Positions 41,062-52,297 of a stretch of DNA of 64,000 nt are shown in pieces. A model generated the notes under the pieces. The model did no database searches and was not told the DNA's origin. It worked only from the letters and a program-made list of their open reading frames with translations. Within the stretch, counting starts at the first letter, position 1, and the number at the start of each line of letters is the position of its first letter. The position numbers and the translations under genes are program-made. Source of the DNA: Dipteris shenzhenensis (lineage: Eukaryota > Polypodiophyta > Polypodiopsida > Gleicheniales); NCBI GenBank assembly GCA_047967505.1, contig CM106538.1; one strand, written 5' to 3'.

Positions 41062-42906
41062 GTGGGAGTTCTTTGTATTGATGATAGTCTTAGGTTTGTT
41101 TTTAGATGCTATGTTTCAAATGCATATTTCAATCATTATGCAATTAATGTGTGCAAGGAGTTTTATTACCCATATATGTGTAGATGCGAGCTAAATTTCA
41201 AATTACAATATTTGTAAAGCTAAGTAGGCAATCATAGCATTATATCAATTTTGGCTATGCTAGGCAACCTATCGACCAAGTACAAAATAGTTTTTTGAAC
41301 AACTATACATACATATTTTTGTTGTCCTTAGGTGCACTAGATGTGCAAGGTCCCACAAATTAATGAAGTGAACCTGCAAGTGTACCCACGTAACATTGCA
41401 TTGATGTTATGAAGGAAACGGCATTCACTAGTAACATCATGGACTTACTGAATTTTCTTACTCAATAATTTTGGTGGGTAACACACCCACATGCATGACA
41501 TCATAAGAGTGCCATTATTGACACAAACAATTCTTTCCATGGACTAGCTGTGCATGCTTACAAACCATATTTTCGCTAGTTTGTATGCTTGCAAACCATT
41601 ATTCCCGAGTGCTTGTACTGGTTTGCATGCTTGCAAACCATATTTTTCCCAAGTGTCCCAATGCCAAACATCCAAGACCCTTTTTTGGACATCAGCTATT
41701 CCTCCTCTCCATAAGTTAATCGTCACACTCATCAACGACTATGCCCGTGTTGGCCGTCTTGGCTTCTGCTACTTACCTAGGTCGTGGAGTATACACTACC
41801 TATAGATCTCCGCTACAACCTAAATTCTTTGTTGCCTGTAGATTGTACTCTAGCTATTCAATGCAGCCCATCAAATCTCACTAGGCTAGGGCCTTAGTGA
41901 CTCATGCAACTTGCAAATAGCTCGTTAGTTTCATTGCAAGTCATCATTAACGCAAGGAGTGTCTTTGATAAGTGGTTATTGATTGGAACGGAGGATTGAT
42001 TTCAAGATTGTCTTTTCATGTTGTTTCAATTTATAGGACATTTACTTGCTTCTATTTGCATAGGTTATAGGCATATTATCGAAACGCATGACTAATTAAA
42101 ATTTTAAATAAAATATATTTATTTTTAAATAAAGTAAGGAGGACATAGCCAACCCAAGGTGAAAGCGAAGCATGTCCATGACCCAAATCAAAGGTTAGTC
42201 ATTGGGAGCATATTTTTGACTTATTGATCTTGCTAGGAGACATCTCTTAAGTAGCTAAGAGTAAAGTCATAGCTGAAAATGGGAGAGAAAGAGGCTTTTA
42301 AATGTTGAAATAGATCTTTCTAATGGCTAAACCAACTAAGCGAAACTAATAAGATTTCATCTAATCCAAGAATGGCAGTCTACAAATGATTTTGGGGTTT
42401 TTTAATATCATGATGTTTGTCTTTTATACAAATTATTTCCTTCGAAGATTTTTGAAAGCCATGACACACAATTCGATGTGAAGGCATACAATGTCCATAT
42501 TGGTCCAAGCAAGCATAATTTAGCAAATGTTGCTCCTTAAAGATTCTCTCAATATCTTTGCTTAAATCACAATGATTTATAAAATATAACTTTCTTATTT
42601 TCTCATTCTAAATAGCTTCCAAAAGCCTACATTGTAGGGTTCTTGGATGCCTTTTGTGTCTTTAAAAAATCCTATGGTTTGTTGCCTTTCTTTCTCCGTT
42701 CCACCCTCTCCACAAGTTTCTTGTTTTTCTTTTTTTTGGGGGAGGAGGGGGGGCATCTGTTGGAGAATTGAAGGAAACATATTGGATGCTTTTCGTGCTA
42801 CCAAAAGGCATCTTACCCTTCCTTGTCTTTTTTATAGTTGTTTCTTCTTGAGGGGCATAGGATCCAAATGCTCATGCCAATGTATGACTGAAAATATTGC
42901 AAGACA
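41062..42906. other. AT-rich intron part, no recognisable gene
   Basis: Three spaced copies of 'GCTTGCAAACCAT' or a close variant lie at 41555-41645. The last sits in the palindrome GGTTTGCATGCTTGCAAACC (about 41620-41640). G and T runs near 42723-42755. Nothing else recognised. Confidence 0.45.
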
Positions 42907-43237
42907 TATGTAAATGTGATAAAAGTGATAAGGATATTAACAACTAGGCACATGTGGTAGCGCTAGGTGCATGCTACCACATGGTGGTGGGGACTCTAAG
43001 ATCTTACAGATGTTCCTATTTTTGCCATGTTGGAACCCTAACTGTAGTATTATGGCATGTACTATGATTCATCTTCCCTCTTTCCAATGTTATTATGTTA
43101 AGGTAATTGCATTGGCTTTTCTACTGTAACGCTTTTTGTTTTGGTATTCATGGTAAATGTTATAAAAGTGATAAGGATATTAACAACTAGTTACTAGGCA
43201 CATGTGGTAGTGCTAGGTGCATGCTACCACATGGTGG
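42907..43237. repeat. Direct repeat (about 90 bp, twice) carrying a hairpin
   Basis: The segment 'GATAAAAGTGATAAGGATAT' ... 'CATGGTGGTGGGGACTC' is at 42910-42993 and again at 43155-43244. Each copy holds CATGTGGTAG ... CTACCACATG (arms of 10-11 bases with an 11-13-base loop). About 155 bp lie between them. Confidence 0.85.
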
Positions 43238-43568
43238 TGGGGACTCCTCTACTTGGAGGGGACCGTAGAGCCAAGGTGGTCATGGAAGTTGAACAGCTAG
43301 GAGAGTGGCCCGAACCTGTCCCCTCCTCAAAGAGATAGTGGTACCGTCCTCGGATCTCATAGTAGATGGGGCAAGTGCATAGGAAGTACTCCTCTGTCTT
43401 CACCTCTATTAGTATGCATAGCTTGCATATCCGCTGCTCTTTAGGTGTGCCTATGGCTCTTCCTGCCTTGATCCTCAAGTGATGGGACGACACCTGAATG
43501 ACAATCCTCAGTGCATGTGAGACCTGTCTATCCTCTACATACTGGGGCATGATAAGTCTACAAAGCAT
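43224..43568 (-). pseudogene. LINE ORF2 C-terminal Cys/His fragment
   Basis: Open minus-strand frame with 'VSSHHLRIKAGRA', 'TPKEQRICKLCILIEVKTEE' and 'FLCTCPIYYEIRGRYHYLF'. The module is intact (C-x2-C ... EEY-x3-C). His of 'EEHF' is Tyr here. It belongs to the same family as 2-924. Confidence 0.7.
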
Positions 43569-44038
43569 CCATAGACTTTTTGGGATCTCGATTTCGCCTC
43601 CTCGATGATGGCTGTAGGGTGACTATATGATCAAGAGTGGAATGCTACCTCAGGAAACCAGAATGTCGCAATGCTCGCTGCCCATGCCCCTTAGTGTAAG
43701 AGCTGATTTCTCTCTCTAATACCGATCCATAGATCTTGGCCAATGTGTGTGGCCAATCATGAGGGTGCAGTAGTGGTCCCGTGGCATTTCACAAAATCAC
43801 ACTTGTCCCTGTTTGTTTGCAGAAATGTACTGATGAAAAAATAGATACATTATCCACATGTTTACTGCTTGGAGTGGTCTTCAAGCATGCTGGTTGTCCT
43901 TTTCTGTCCCCCCCCTGTCTTCTCAATGTTGCATATTGAAAATTGAAAATTCGCTGGTGGTGAAGCCTCCCTCTCCACACTTTCTTGCTATAGATATTAA
44001 CTTTCTTGATCTTCTTGTTTTCCTTACAGGTCTGGAGC
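43569..44038. other. No recognisable gene
   Basis: It contains a good acceptor-like CTTGTTTTCCTTACAG at about 44018-44032, but what follows is an LTR-like start rather than coding sequence. Confidence 0.35.
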
Positions 44039-44287
44039 TGTTAGGAACCCGATCGTGAAATCAAAATTGAATTCTGACCACTTTGTATTTTTAGGGTTTT
44101 TGCTGCGTGGCATGATGACGTGGCAGCCTTGACATGTGGCATGGCCACATGTCAACACATGGGACACATGGCAGCCTGTGGGACAAGTGGAGAGCCATGC
44201 ATGGACCATGGCACCACTTGTCACTGCAGCCCCATGCAAGCTGCCAAGTGTCCCTCCTCCTATCCTTGGCTGAAGGGGGGGCTCAGT

Positions 44288-44295
44288 CTATAAAA
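44288..44295 (+). promoter_or_regulatory. TATA box CTATAAAA
   Basis: Followed about 30 bases later by a pyrimidine-rich leader. Lies inside the LTR-like unit. Confidence 0.5.
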
Positions 44296-44520
44296 CAGGG
44301 CCTTCCCCCTCCCATTCTTGCATACAAAAACTCGTTTTTGGCCTCTCTCCCTCTCTCCCTTGATGCAGCAGCCACTTCTCCACCCTTTGGGACCAGCCAA
44401 CTCCTCTCCAGGTCCTCCTCTCTCTTGTTGCAGGATTTCTCTCTCCTCTGCCAGTCTTTCTCTCTCTACTGTGCAGAAATTCTCTCTCTACAGTTTAGGT
44501 TCTTTCCCTCTGCAGAAATC

Positions 44521-44961
44521 AGCCTCTTCTCTGCACTTTTGAGACAGCAGCAACATTTCTTTCCCATCTGCTAGCCTGGGAGCAGCCGTGACACTCTCTT
44601 TCTAAAAGCATCACTCCTTTCAGATTTTCTCTCTCTAGCCTACAGGCTTCTTTTCTGAGCTGTTTGTTCTCACTCCAGCCTCTTGTTCTCACTCTTCCCA
44701 TCCAAGGGGGGCTCCAAAAGCATTAAAGACTCCATCTCCAAAGCCTCTTCTCTGCACTTTTGAGATAGCATCAACATCTCTTTCCCATCTGCTAGCTGGG
44801 AGCAGCCGTGACACTCTCTTTCTAAAAGCATCACTCCTTTCAGATTTTCTCTCTCTAGCCTACAGGCCTCTTTTCTGAGCTGTTTGTTCTCATTCCAGCC
44901 TCTTGTTCTCACTCTTCCCATCCAAGGGGGGCTCCAAAAGCATCAAAGACTCCATCTTCAA
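44521..44961 (+). repeat. Tandem duplication, unit 221 bp
   Basis: Two direct copies (44521-44741, 44742-44961) start 'AGCCTCTTCTCTGCAC' and end 'GACTCCATCTYCAAA', with about ten differences. Confidence 0.93.
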
Positions 44962-45499
44962 AGGAGTCAAGTCATGAGGGGAGTCTGTAATTACAAGTTT
45001 GTCTCATTTGCAACACTTTTTCATGTTGTTATTGCCCTCTTTCTAGATAACTAGTCTTGCAACTAATGTTGGATGGAAGTGGTGATTGTTGCAGGCTTCT
45101 TCCTTGAGGATTGGGATGTCTAGGAGCTGAAGCCGTTCTAGTCATTCTCTCTATTGTTTATCTCTTTCTACAGTGTTCCTAAGTCTTCCGTCTAGGTCAT
45201 AGAGTTCAAAGTTTGGGAGGTGCATTGCACCTTGGTCTTGTATCTCGAAATAAAGTGAGCTTGGATAAGGGGGGGGGGGGCGTCTTAGCCCCTCAACTTG
45301 TGTACTGTTAGCAAGTTTTGCAAATTTCAAATTGTGTATATCTCTTTATTGCCATACATATTCAGCAAATTGTCAAGCTTTTCCAGATCTCACATTCTCA
45401 TGCAATCTCTTACAGAATGCATCCATGAGCACATTATAAAATTCTAAAGTTTGTAACTCCCTATCTCCAAGTTGTCAGAAAGCACTGAGTAGTTTACAC

Positions 45500-47969
45500 C
45501 CATGAGGACTCCTACATTGGGTGGTTATCTATATTATGTCACATTTATTGATGACTACTCAAACTACACTTGGGTCTATGGTTTAAAGAAAAAATCAGAT
45601 GTGTTTAGGCATTTTTGACACTTTGTGGCAAAGGTTGAGAATGAAACAGGACTCAAGGTGTAGACACTACACACGTATAGAGGGGGGGAGTATATGTCTC
45701 ATTTGAGGCTTATTTGAATGAGAAAGGCATCACACATCAACTTACAGTGAGGTTGACCCCTCAGCAAAATGGCAAAGCTGAGTGGAAGAATAGAACTCTT
45801 ATGGGAGATGGATAGATGCATGCTCACGAGCAAAAAGTTGCCTCACGGGTTTTGGCTTCTTGAGGGTCTCATGTCTGCCAACTATGTTTTGGAGCGGGCT
45901 CCGACTAAGGCTTTGAAGACAAAGACTTCCTATGAAGTTTGGCATGGGAGAAAGCCTTCCGTGGAACATTTCTGTGTCTTTGGATGTGTTGCATATGCCC
46001 ATGTGCTTGTTGAGTTTTGACATAAGCTATCAAACAAGGCACTTAAATGCATATTTGTTGGGTATAGTGCAGAGAGCAAAGGTTACCGTCTCTACAATTT
46101 TGCAACACGTAAGATTTTTGTCAACAGAGATGTAATCTTTTCAAAAAATTCGTATACATGCTGAATTTAATATGCCAGCTTCTTCCACATCAGATGATGT
46201 TTTTGAGGGATTACGTCCCATTGCTTTGGGTTCCGCATCTGAAATCCATACTAAAAATCAGCATTTACAGCAAGCTCCTCTTGTTCCACATGCCCCGATT
46301 CAGCCACCGGCTGATTTAGTTCCTCCATAGGCAGTGGAAGATGCTGTCAGGCAAGAGATTACAGAAATACACACAGCCAAAACTGTTTCGAATTGGCTGC
46401 TCCAAACTCTCAGGGAGAGTAGGCTTGATGCTCCTTTACTTGGCAGAACTTGTAGAGTGCAGCAAGACACGAAGGGGGGGCTCCTTCTGTTGAATCAGGT
46501 TTTGCAGGTACTCTTCGTGATGAGGAAGAGCGTGATACTTTTGAAGAGGCCAAGGACAATGTGCATTGGATGAATGCCATGCAAGATGAGTTGCAGTCTA
46601 TTGATAAAAATTAGACCTGGAATCTTTTGGATTTGCCACCAGGAAAGAATGCCATAGGTACCAAATGGGTTTTCAAAGTCAAAAGAAGGTCAGATGGGTC
46701 CATTTGACAGGGTACAAGGCACGGTTGGTTGCAAAAGGCTATGCTTAGAAGAAGGGCATGGCTTCCAGGATGACCACTATCAGATCGGTTATTGGTATGG
46801 CTGCACATTTTGATTGGAATGTACATCAGTTGGACATAAAAACAACCTTTCTCAATGGAGACTTGTTGGAAGAGGTTTATGTCAAGCAACCTCCTGGCTT
46901 TGAAATTTCGGATAATGCACATAAAGTTTGCAAGTTGAATAATGCTTTGTACGGGCTGAAACAAGCCCCATGTACATGGTGCTCCAAAATTGATGCTTTT
47001 CTGACTAGCAAGGGGCTTCATAACAATCCAATTGAAAGTACCTTTTACATCAAGAAGGATGAGGGGGATATTTTAGTCATCATTCTTTATGTAGATGACA
47101 TGCTGCTCACAGGGTCAAACGAAGAAAAAATTGCAGATTTCAAAGCGGAATTGAAAGCTACATTTGACATGTTAGATTTGGGCATGTTACCTTTTTATTT
47201 GGGGATCTAGTTCATACAAGAGAGACGTGGCATCATTATGTCTCAATCCAAGTATGTGCAAAAGCTCTTGGATCAGTTCAACGTGCAAGATTGCAAGCCT
47301 ACTACCACTCCCATGGAGCCAGGGTTGAAGCTTAATATTTATGATGCAGGTGAATCAGTAGATGCCACATTTTACAGCCAGGTTGTAGGATGCCTCATTT
47401 AATTGTGAAATACACAGCTCGATATTGAGTTTGCAGTATCACAAGTGAGCAGATATATGCACAGCCCAAAGACAGCACACTGGCAGGCTGTAAAACGAAT
47501 CTTCTCTTACTTTGCAAGGCACAAAGTCTTATGGCTTGATGTTTCCCCACGGGGCGGGGGGGGGGGGGGTGACTTGTAGATGCATGCTTACAGTGACTCA
47601 GATTGTATTATACTAGGCAGTCCACAAGTGGCAATTGTTTCTTTTTGAGACATGCTTGCATTTCTTGGTTGAGCAAGAAACAAGCTAAGGTGGCTACCTC
47701 CTCGTGTGAAGCTAGTTACAGGGCAGCTTTCACCGCAACAGTTGAGTGTGTTTGGCTGCTCTGTTTATTTGCTGTGGCCAAGAATCCTGTGTTTCATGGT
47801 CGCTTGAAGCACATTGAGGTTCACTATCACTATGTTAGAGAGAAGTTGCATGCAGGGGAGATCATTCTGATCTATGTGTCAACACATGACAATGTTGCAG
47901 ACATCTTCACCAAAGCACTTCCACGTGAGAAGTTTGAGGCATTTCGCAGTGCTCTGAACTTATCTCCTT
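45500..47969 (+). pseudogene. Copia D pol remnant (integrase, RT, RNase H)
   Basis: The integrase begins 'MRTPTLGGYLYYVTFIDDYS' and has stops at about 45618, 45663 and later. 'KLPHGFWLLEGLMSANYVLE' and 'CIFVGYSAESKGYRLYN' follow. The linker 'NWLLQTLRESRLDAP' comes next. RT: 'LDIKTTFLNGDLLEEVYVKQ', 'ALYGLKQAPCTW' and 'ILYVDDMLLTG' (about 47085), ending in a TAG near 47207. RNase H: 'STSGNCFFLRHACISWLSKK', then a deletion removing the 'CDNQSAI' segment, then 'AKNPVFHGRLKHIEVHYH' and 'NVADIFTKALP'. A G13 run (about 47556-47568) disrupts it. Gag and protease are absent. Confidence 0.85.
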
Positions 47970-48020
47970 TTGGTGATTGATCATTTCCTTGTACATCATC
48001 ACATTGGCACTGCAGGGGGA

Positions 48021-48310
48021 TGTTAGAATTATTGCCATATTCTAGGTAGTGACCAATGTAATGTCAAGAAGTGGGTTAGGGAGACTTTTCCCTCATTAGA
48101 GGTTTCCCCTCCTAACCACAGTTAGGATCCCTAACTATCGTTAGTGGTTAGGATAAGGTTTTGTCACTTAGACAAAACCTCATCTTTGTATGTTGTTTCT
48201 ATCTCATTTTATCACACGTTTTGCATTGCTCTCACTCTATTCATCTCTCTTGCTTCCTTCACTATTATGAAGTGAAGGGCACACTACATGTTTTACTTAG
48301 GGTTACAGCA
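48021..48310 (+). mobile_element. Copia D 3' LTR (end uncertain)
   Basis: Polypurine GCAGGGGGA (48012-48020), then TGTTAGAATTATTGCC. It holds a large interrupted palindrome CCTAACCAC ... GTGGTTAGG (about 48112-48151). The 3' end is not fixed. Confidence 0.55.
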
Positions 48311-48374
48311 TTAAATTTAGGAATCCATGTTTGCTATTATCACTGATTCGTATTATTTCAGTTTAGAAAGCCAA

Positions 48375-48610
48375 AGCACAACTGTAAATGAACCCTGGAT
48401 GTATGAAGATATATCGGCGGTTTTGTGCTTTCTTTGTTGGCTGTTGTGTTTGGGTTTTTGGGGGTTTGTCGTATTGTCTTAATCAGTCAGAAGAGCACAA
48501 GTGTAAATGTACCCTGAATGTATGAAGAAATATGGGTTTTGTAGATACTTTGTTGGCTGTGGTGGTTGGGTTTTTTTGGGCTTTGTTATTGACTTTACAT
48601 TAATCAGAAG
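48375..48610 (+). repeat. Imperfect tandem duplication, unit about 119 bp
   Basis: 'AGCACAACTGTAAATGAACC' and 'AGCACAAGTGTAAATGTACC' begin the two copies. 'CTTTGTTGGCTGTTGTGTTTG' (here in part) recurs as CTTTGTTGGCTGTGGTGGTTG. The duplication lies just upstream of exon 5. Confidence 0.85.
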
Positions 48611-48629
48611 TACAATCATATTGCTGCAG

Positions 48630-48704
48630 GATGTTGGATTTACTGTTGAGTACATTGATGAATCAGGAACAAAAATGGTATTTTTCAAGCATTATCGTTT
48701 TTAA
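48630..48704 (+). CDS. Probable host-gene exon 5 (GOLD-like continuation)
   Basis: Acceptor TTGCTGCAG, then in phase 0 'DVGFTVEYIDESGTKM'. The motif Asp-Val-Gly-Phe-x-Val-x-Tyr after a Trp-Asp-Phe strand is the pattern of GOLD-type beta domains. Either the exon ends at 48677 with the donor GTATTT, or it reads on 'VFFKHYRF' to a TAA at 48702-48704, which would end the protein early. I favour the splice, since GOLD domains continue further, but no next exon was found up to 51170. Confidence 0.55.
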   Translation, partial: DVGFTVEYIDESGTKMVFFKHYRF

Positions 48705-51170
48705 CAGTTATTTCTATACGAGAGCATACTTAGTCATATCAAGAAGGATGTTAAGCATGTGGAATGGTTAAGAGTAACTAAAAAGAGCTAAGTCATACCT
48801 TGTGCTTTTGGTTTCTTCTTGGAAGTCATACTTAAATGTCCAAGCTATAGTACTGTTATCAAAAAATCTAAATTTGTATGATTGGACTTATTCTAGACTT
48901 ACAAAGGTATATATAGTACTGTTATTAAGCCGTGATAAGTTGGCCCGCTTACCCTTTGGATCTTTTTCCAAAATGCTCATAATTCTTTTTCAAAACTATT
49001 CTATGGGTGAGATGGTCTGTGCATTGTTGCATGAAAAACCAATATGGGCTCTCTCTTGATACTCTTGTCAGCCACATGTGTTTTAAATTGGTTTATGGAG
49101 TTGAAGCTGTGACAGAAAGGATGTGTGATATCATTCTCTTTGGCAAATAGTGAGAAAAGAAAAGAACACCTTGTTTTTCTGACTTTCAGAGCACTGTGGC
49201 TTAGCAGTTAGTGATTGGTTAAGAAGGTAGACAAATCCCAAATTTGCCAGTGCTGTTGTTTTCCCAAGCTGAAGCATCATTCATGGGTTGCACTCAGCCT
49301 AGATGTATGTTATGGGGATTTGCTATTTGATTTGAGTTTGCTTGTGTCATTCTTTCACTCTTATTAGGGGTGGAGCATTATGGGGAGCCTCAGCAGGCAT
49401 CTTTACTTTCCAAGGGTGGCCGGACTTCCTCCATGCTAGGTTCTTATCAACCTTTAACTGTGACCTCTTAATGCTTCAATGACATCATGCATGCTGATCC
49501 CTGTCTGTGACTTCTCAGTATCCCCAGCAGATGATATCATTTGGGAGATTGTTTCCAACCTTGTGTGGACGATGTAGGTAGGTCATCAGAGGTGATCTTG
49601 TAGATGAGAGATTTAATCACAGATTTGGTCTGAGATAAATCATGGTTCGAGGAGCCTGTGAGACAGATGTTCTGTGGATTCTCAGGCTGCTAGATGCAGC
49701 GTTTTCTTCAGAGTGTGGGATTATGGCATTCATGTTGATTGACGGAATATGGCACGAGCTGCATTATGCCTGGCCTCATCAGATGGTTGCTCAAGGTTGA
49801 AACCTACCAACACTGTTGCATGCTTTAAGTACAGGCTTTCACTTCCCCTCATGTTGTAATTTGTGGCTTAGGGACTAGCTTTACTCTTCATTCCTTCTTT
49901 CACTTGTTGAGATATGACACACTTTCCTTTTTTACTACATTCAATGCTGCAAGTTCAAGCAGTTTCACTTGCTTATCAAGCAAGAGATCATTGCTCATTT
50001 TCTCTCACTTGCAATTAATCTATACAAGGAAACAGACAAAGTCAACGAAGATAGAGAGAATGTGGAGCATGCTTGTGAACTTTTTCCATTTCCCTGGTGC
50101 TGAAGAAACCGCTAATCTGCAGAAAGTTAAGAAATAAGCTACAAAGGCAAATGGTACACAGACACAGACATGAACCCCATTGGTGGAAGAATATAGTGAA
50201 GATGCTCGTGGATGAATTGCTTCCGAAATGGTGCTCTTAACGGGGTGATCCAATGAAGAATTTGTGATCGGAACAAGAGGGAAAGCTGCTGCTTTTATAG
50301 GAGGGCTGACTTTACAGTTGACCATTAATAGGATGGCCACCCTGTTTTGTGGTTTGCTTCTCACATACTCATTGCATGTTCGGGCGCTGTATGGATGTCA
50401 TCCATTTGTTTGTATTCTAGGCTCTGACCTAGTAAGATGTTGTGAACGCTCTCTTGAGGGATGTGAGAGTATGCGAGATATTGGAGCACAAAAGACGATG
50501 AGGACACTATGCTCAACTGTTGTGCACACCAGCACTTATTGAAATGCAAAAAATATACAAGCTCTAACACCTGACTTCCATAGCCTCCTCAAAATGCCAG
50601 CCAAACAAGTGGGCTCTTACGAGTCAAATAAGTCCTGAAGTACAAGGCAAAATCTTGGGACAAAAAATTCATACTGGCATGTGCTACACTCAACTTGTAA
50701 CCAATGTTGCTACTTCTGCTGTCCCATAGATCCTGTTGGGTCCCTATGGATATAAAAGATATCATATCATATAGTATTTGATTACTGCAAAGGACAGCTA
50801 CCCGCTTGAATGTCTCAAGTCAATTTCTCTGCAGTGTATATTGCTAATAATATTATGATTGTTGGGAAAGAGAGAGACCGATCCAAATGTGGAAAGTTGC
50901 ATTGTGGTTTGGATGATAAGAAAAGAGTTGTACAGCACACAGTCATGTTTTTCACTTCATTAGGGGGACACCCCTACTGGGCACATAAGCAGCTAATACG
51001 ACTACTTCCCAAATATGTTTGGCATTCCCTTGTCTTTGAGCATAGACCTGGCTGCCTCAACAAGCTGCGTATTCTTTCTCTTAGTGTACGCAGTAGTTAC
51101 CTTTTGCTTTATGCCTTGTTTGTTGCAAAACCTCTGAATTCATCATTTCTTTACTCACCCCTCTTTCTCT
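48705..51170. other. No recognisable gene
   Basis: AT-rich. Several acceptor-like sites (for example 49509, 50808) have no convincing coding sequence after them. 48867-48912 repeats 8340-8385. Confidence 0.45.
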
Positions 51171-51172
51171 TC

Positions 51173-51424
51173 TTAAAATTCTGATTTCCTGCCATTTTCT
51201 TTTTTTCCAAGGGCCTTGAATTCAAGAGTGTGAGAAATTTCTGATTCCTTACTCAAGAAATACACCCACAGCTTTGTAAAGCATTCATGTATGAAAGTCG
51301 AGATATATTTCTCTCCATTGAACGACTCCATGTTCATAGGCTCTACCGAATCTAAGTGCACAAGATCAAGAAAGGGCTTGTGCCTTTTTGCTCGTGCTTT
51401 GGGGAAGGCAACTTGTGCACACAC
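51173..51424 (-). pseudogene. Copia integrase fragment
   Basis: Minus strand: 'LDLVHLDSVEPMNMESFNGE', 'KYISTFIHECFTKLWVYFL', 'SKESE'. This is the start of the copia integrase core (usually LVHTD ... FIDD). The second Asp is replaced (FIHE). It abuts an LTR-like start at 51427. Confidence 0.7.
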
Positions 51425-51426
51425 GG

Positions 51427-51800
51427 TGTCACGGGGACGTGAATTTTATAACCGTGACTACCTTTGGCTTGGGGGACTAGCCTAGGGGAAGTGATTATTC
51501 TCAGAAATCCCTAGCAATGCATCCAATGCCTAGGTGCAATCACTAGGCCCAAGTGCTAGGCCAAGAACAAGAGGGTCTAATTGTTGGGCCCAAGGGAAAC
51601 CAATGTGCCATTGGTAAGGAGGGTTAGAGTTTTTAAGTATCTCATTGGTTGTAGTGGGTTAGGACTTTAATGAAGGGGGGCAAATGTGCCACGTGGCACA
51701 ACCCCATGCACTCTTCTCTCCTCTTCCCTACATCCAACGTTGGATTCATTCATTCTTGTACGGCTGATTGCGCTGCCTTCTCTCTCTCCCTCACACATCC
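51427..51800 (+). mobile_element. LTR-like sequence (TGTCACGG type)
   Basis: It starts TGTCACGGGGACGTG and soon contains CCGTGAC, an inverted match to the start, as in gypsy LTRs. It contains a perfect G-box palindrome (51685-51700). The 3' end and partner LTR are missing. Confidence 0.4.
51685..51700. promoter_or_regulatory. Perfect 16-base G-box palindrome
   Basis: TGTGCCACGTGGCACA. CACGTG is the known core for plant bZIP and bHLH factors; use here is inference. Confidence 0.6.
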
Positions 51801-51802
51801 CG

Positions 51803-51805
<3 letters not shown>

Positions 51806-51843
<38 letters not shown>
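51806..51843. repeat. (CT)n microsatellite
   Basis: About 19 CT units between the LTR-like sequence and the next LINE fragment. Confidence 0.95.
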
Positions 51844-51847
<4 letters not shown>

Positions 51848-51907
51848 CACCCCTATGGCAATACATAAGCGAAGAGCTTTGGCCTCACTTCACACCTGAT
51901 CACACCA

Positions 51908-52297
51908 GCTGCAGATTGAAATAGGAGGATGGAAAGATATGCCAAAAGAGAGCAGAATATGCCAATTATGTGACCAGGGAATGGCAGAAACTGAAGAACA
52001 CATGGTAATGATATGCCCTTACTATACTCACATCCGGAAAGCATTTAGCTCTCTTCTCGAGGGACATAACAAACTGGCTGATATGCTACATAGTGGGTCA
52101 CCCCCAGCTTTAGGAACGTTTGTCTATAAGCTTTTCAAGCACAAGAACTCACCTAAGACATAAAGGTAGTTTCTCTTAATACCCTCCCCTCCAAGGGAGG
52201 AGTCTTTGTGTATGAGGATTTTGTATTGCTCAGGTCCCATAGGCCGATTTTTTGGTCTTCAGAGGACGATAATATATTCTTCTTCTTCTTCTTCTTC
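51908..52297 (+). mobile_element. 5'-truncated LINE 3' end: ORF2 C-terminus plus (TTC)n tail
   Basis: A frame from about 51908 reads 'LQIEIGGWKDMPKESRICQL' and 'CDQGMAETEEHMVMICPYYT', ending at 52163 (TAA). The module is complete (C-x2-C, H-x4-C). The 3' UTR carries 'GTCCCATAGGCC' and 'TTTTTGGTCTTCAGAGGACG' followed by (TTC)n (52272-52297), parallel to the other LINE 3' ends here. Confidence 0.7.

Larger units (their letters stand above)
44039..45293 (+). mobile_element. LTR-like unit with promoter and duplicated leader
   Basis: It starts TGTTAGGAACCCGATCG. It has ACGT-type words like those in the gypsy C leader (GATGACGTGGCAGCC, GACATGTGGCATG, 44110-44160), a TATA box CTATAAAA (44288-44295), a long CT-rich leader with a 221-bp tandem duplication, and AATAAAG near 45250. 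No partner LTR or PBS was found, so the 3' boundary is uncertain. It may be a solo LTR upstream of the copia D remnant. Confidence 0.45.
41062..48629 (+). other. Candidate 7.6-kb intron with TE remnants
   Basis: It runs from the donor GTGGGA (41062) to the acceptor TTGCTGCAG (48629), with phase 0 on both sides. It contains a LINE fragment (-), an LTR-like unit, copia D and local duplications. Confidence 0.45.

Noticed and set aside
44018-44060. Acceptor CTTGTTTTCCTTACAG as start of another host exon
   Set aside because: The sequence after it is an LTR-like TGTTAGG start and has no conserved reading frame.
49904-50137. Plus-strand frame 'MLRYDTLSFF...' as a gene
   Set aside because: No domain, no splice context, and composition like its surroundings.
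50810-51184. Plus-strand 124-codon frame as a host gene or next GOLD exon
   Set aside because: No GOLD-like strand pattern, no known motif, and the wrong phase context to continue exon 5.
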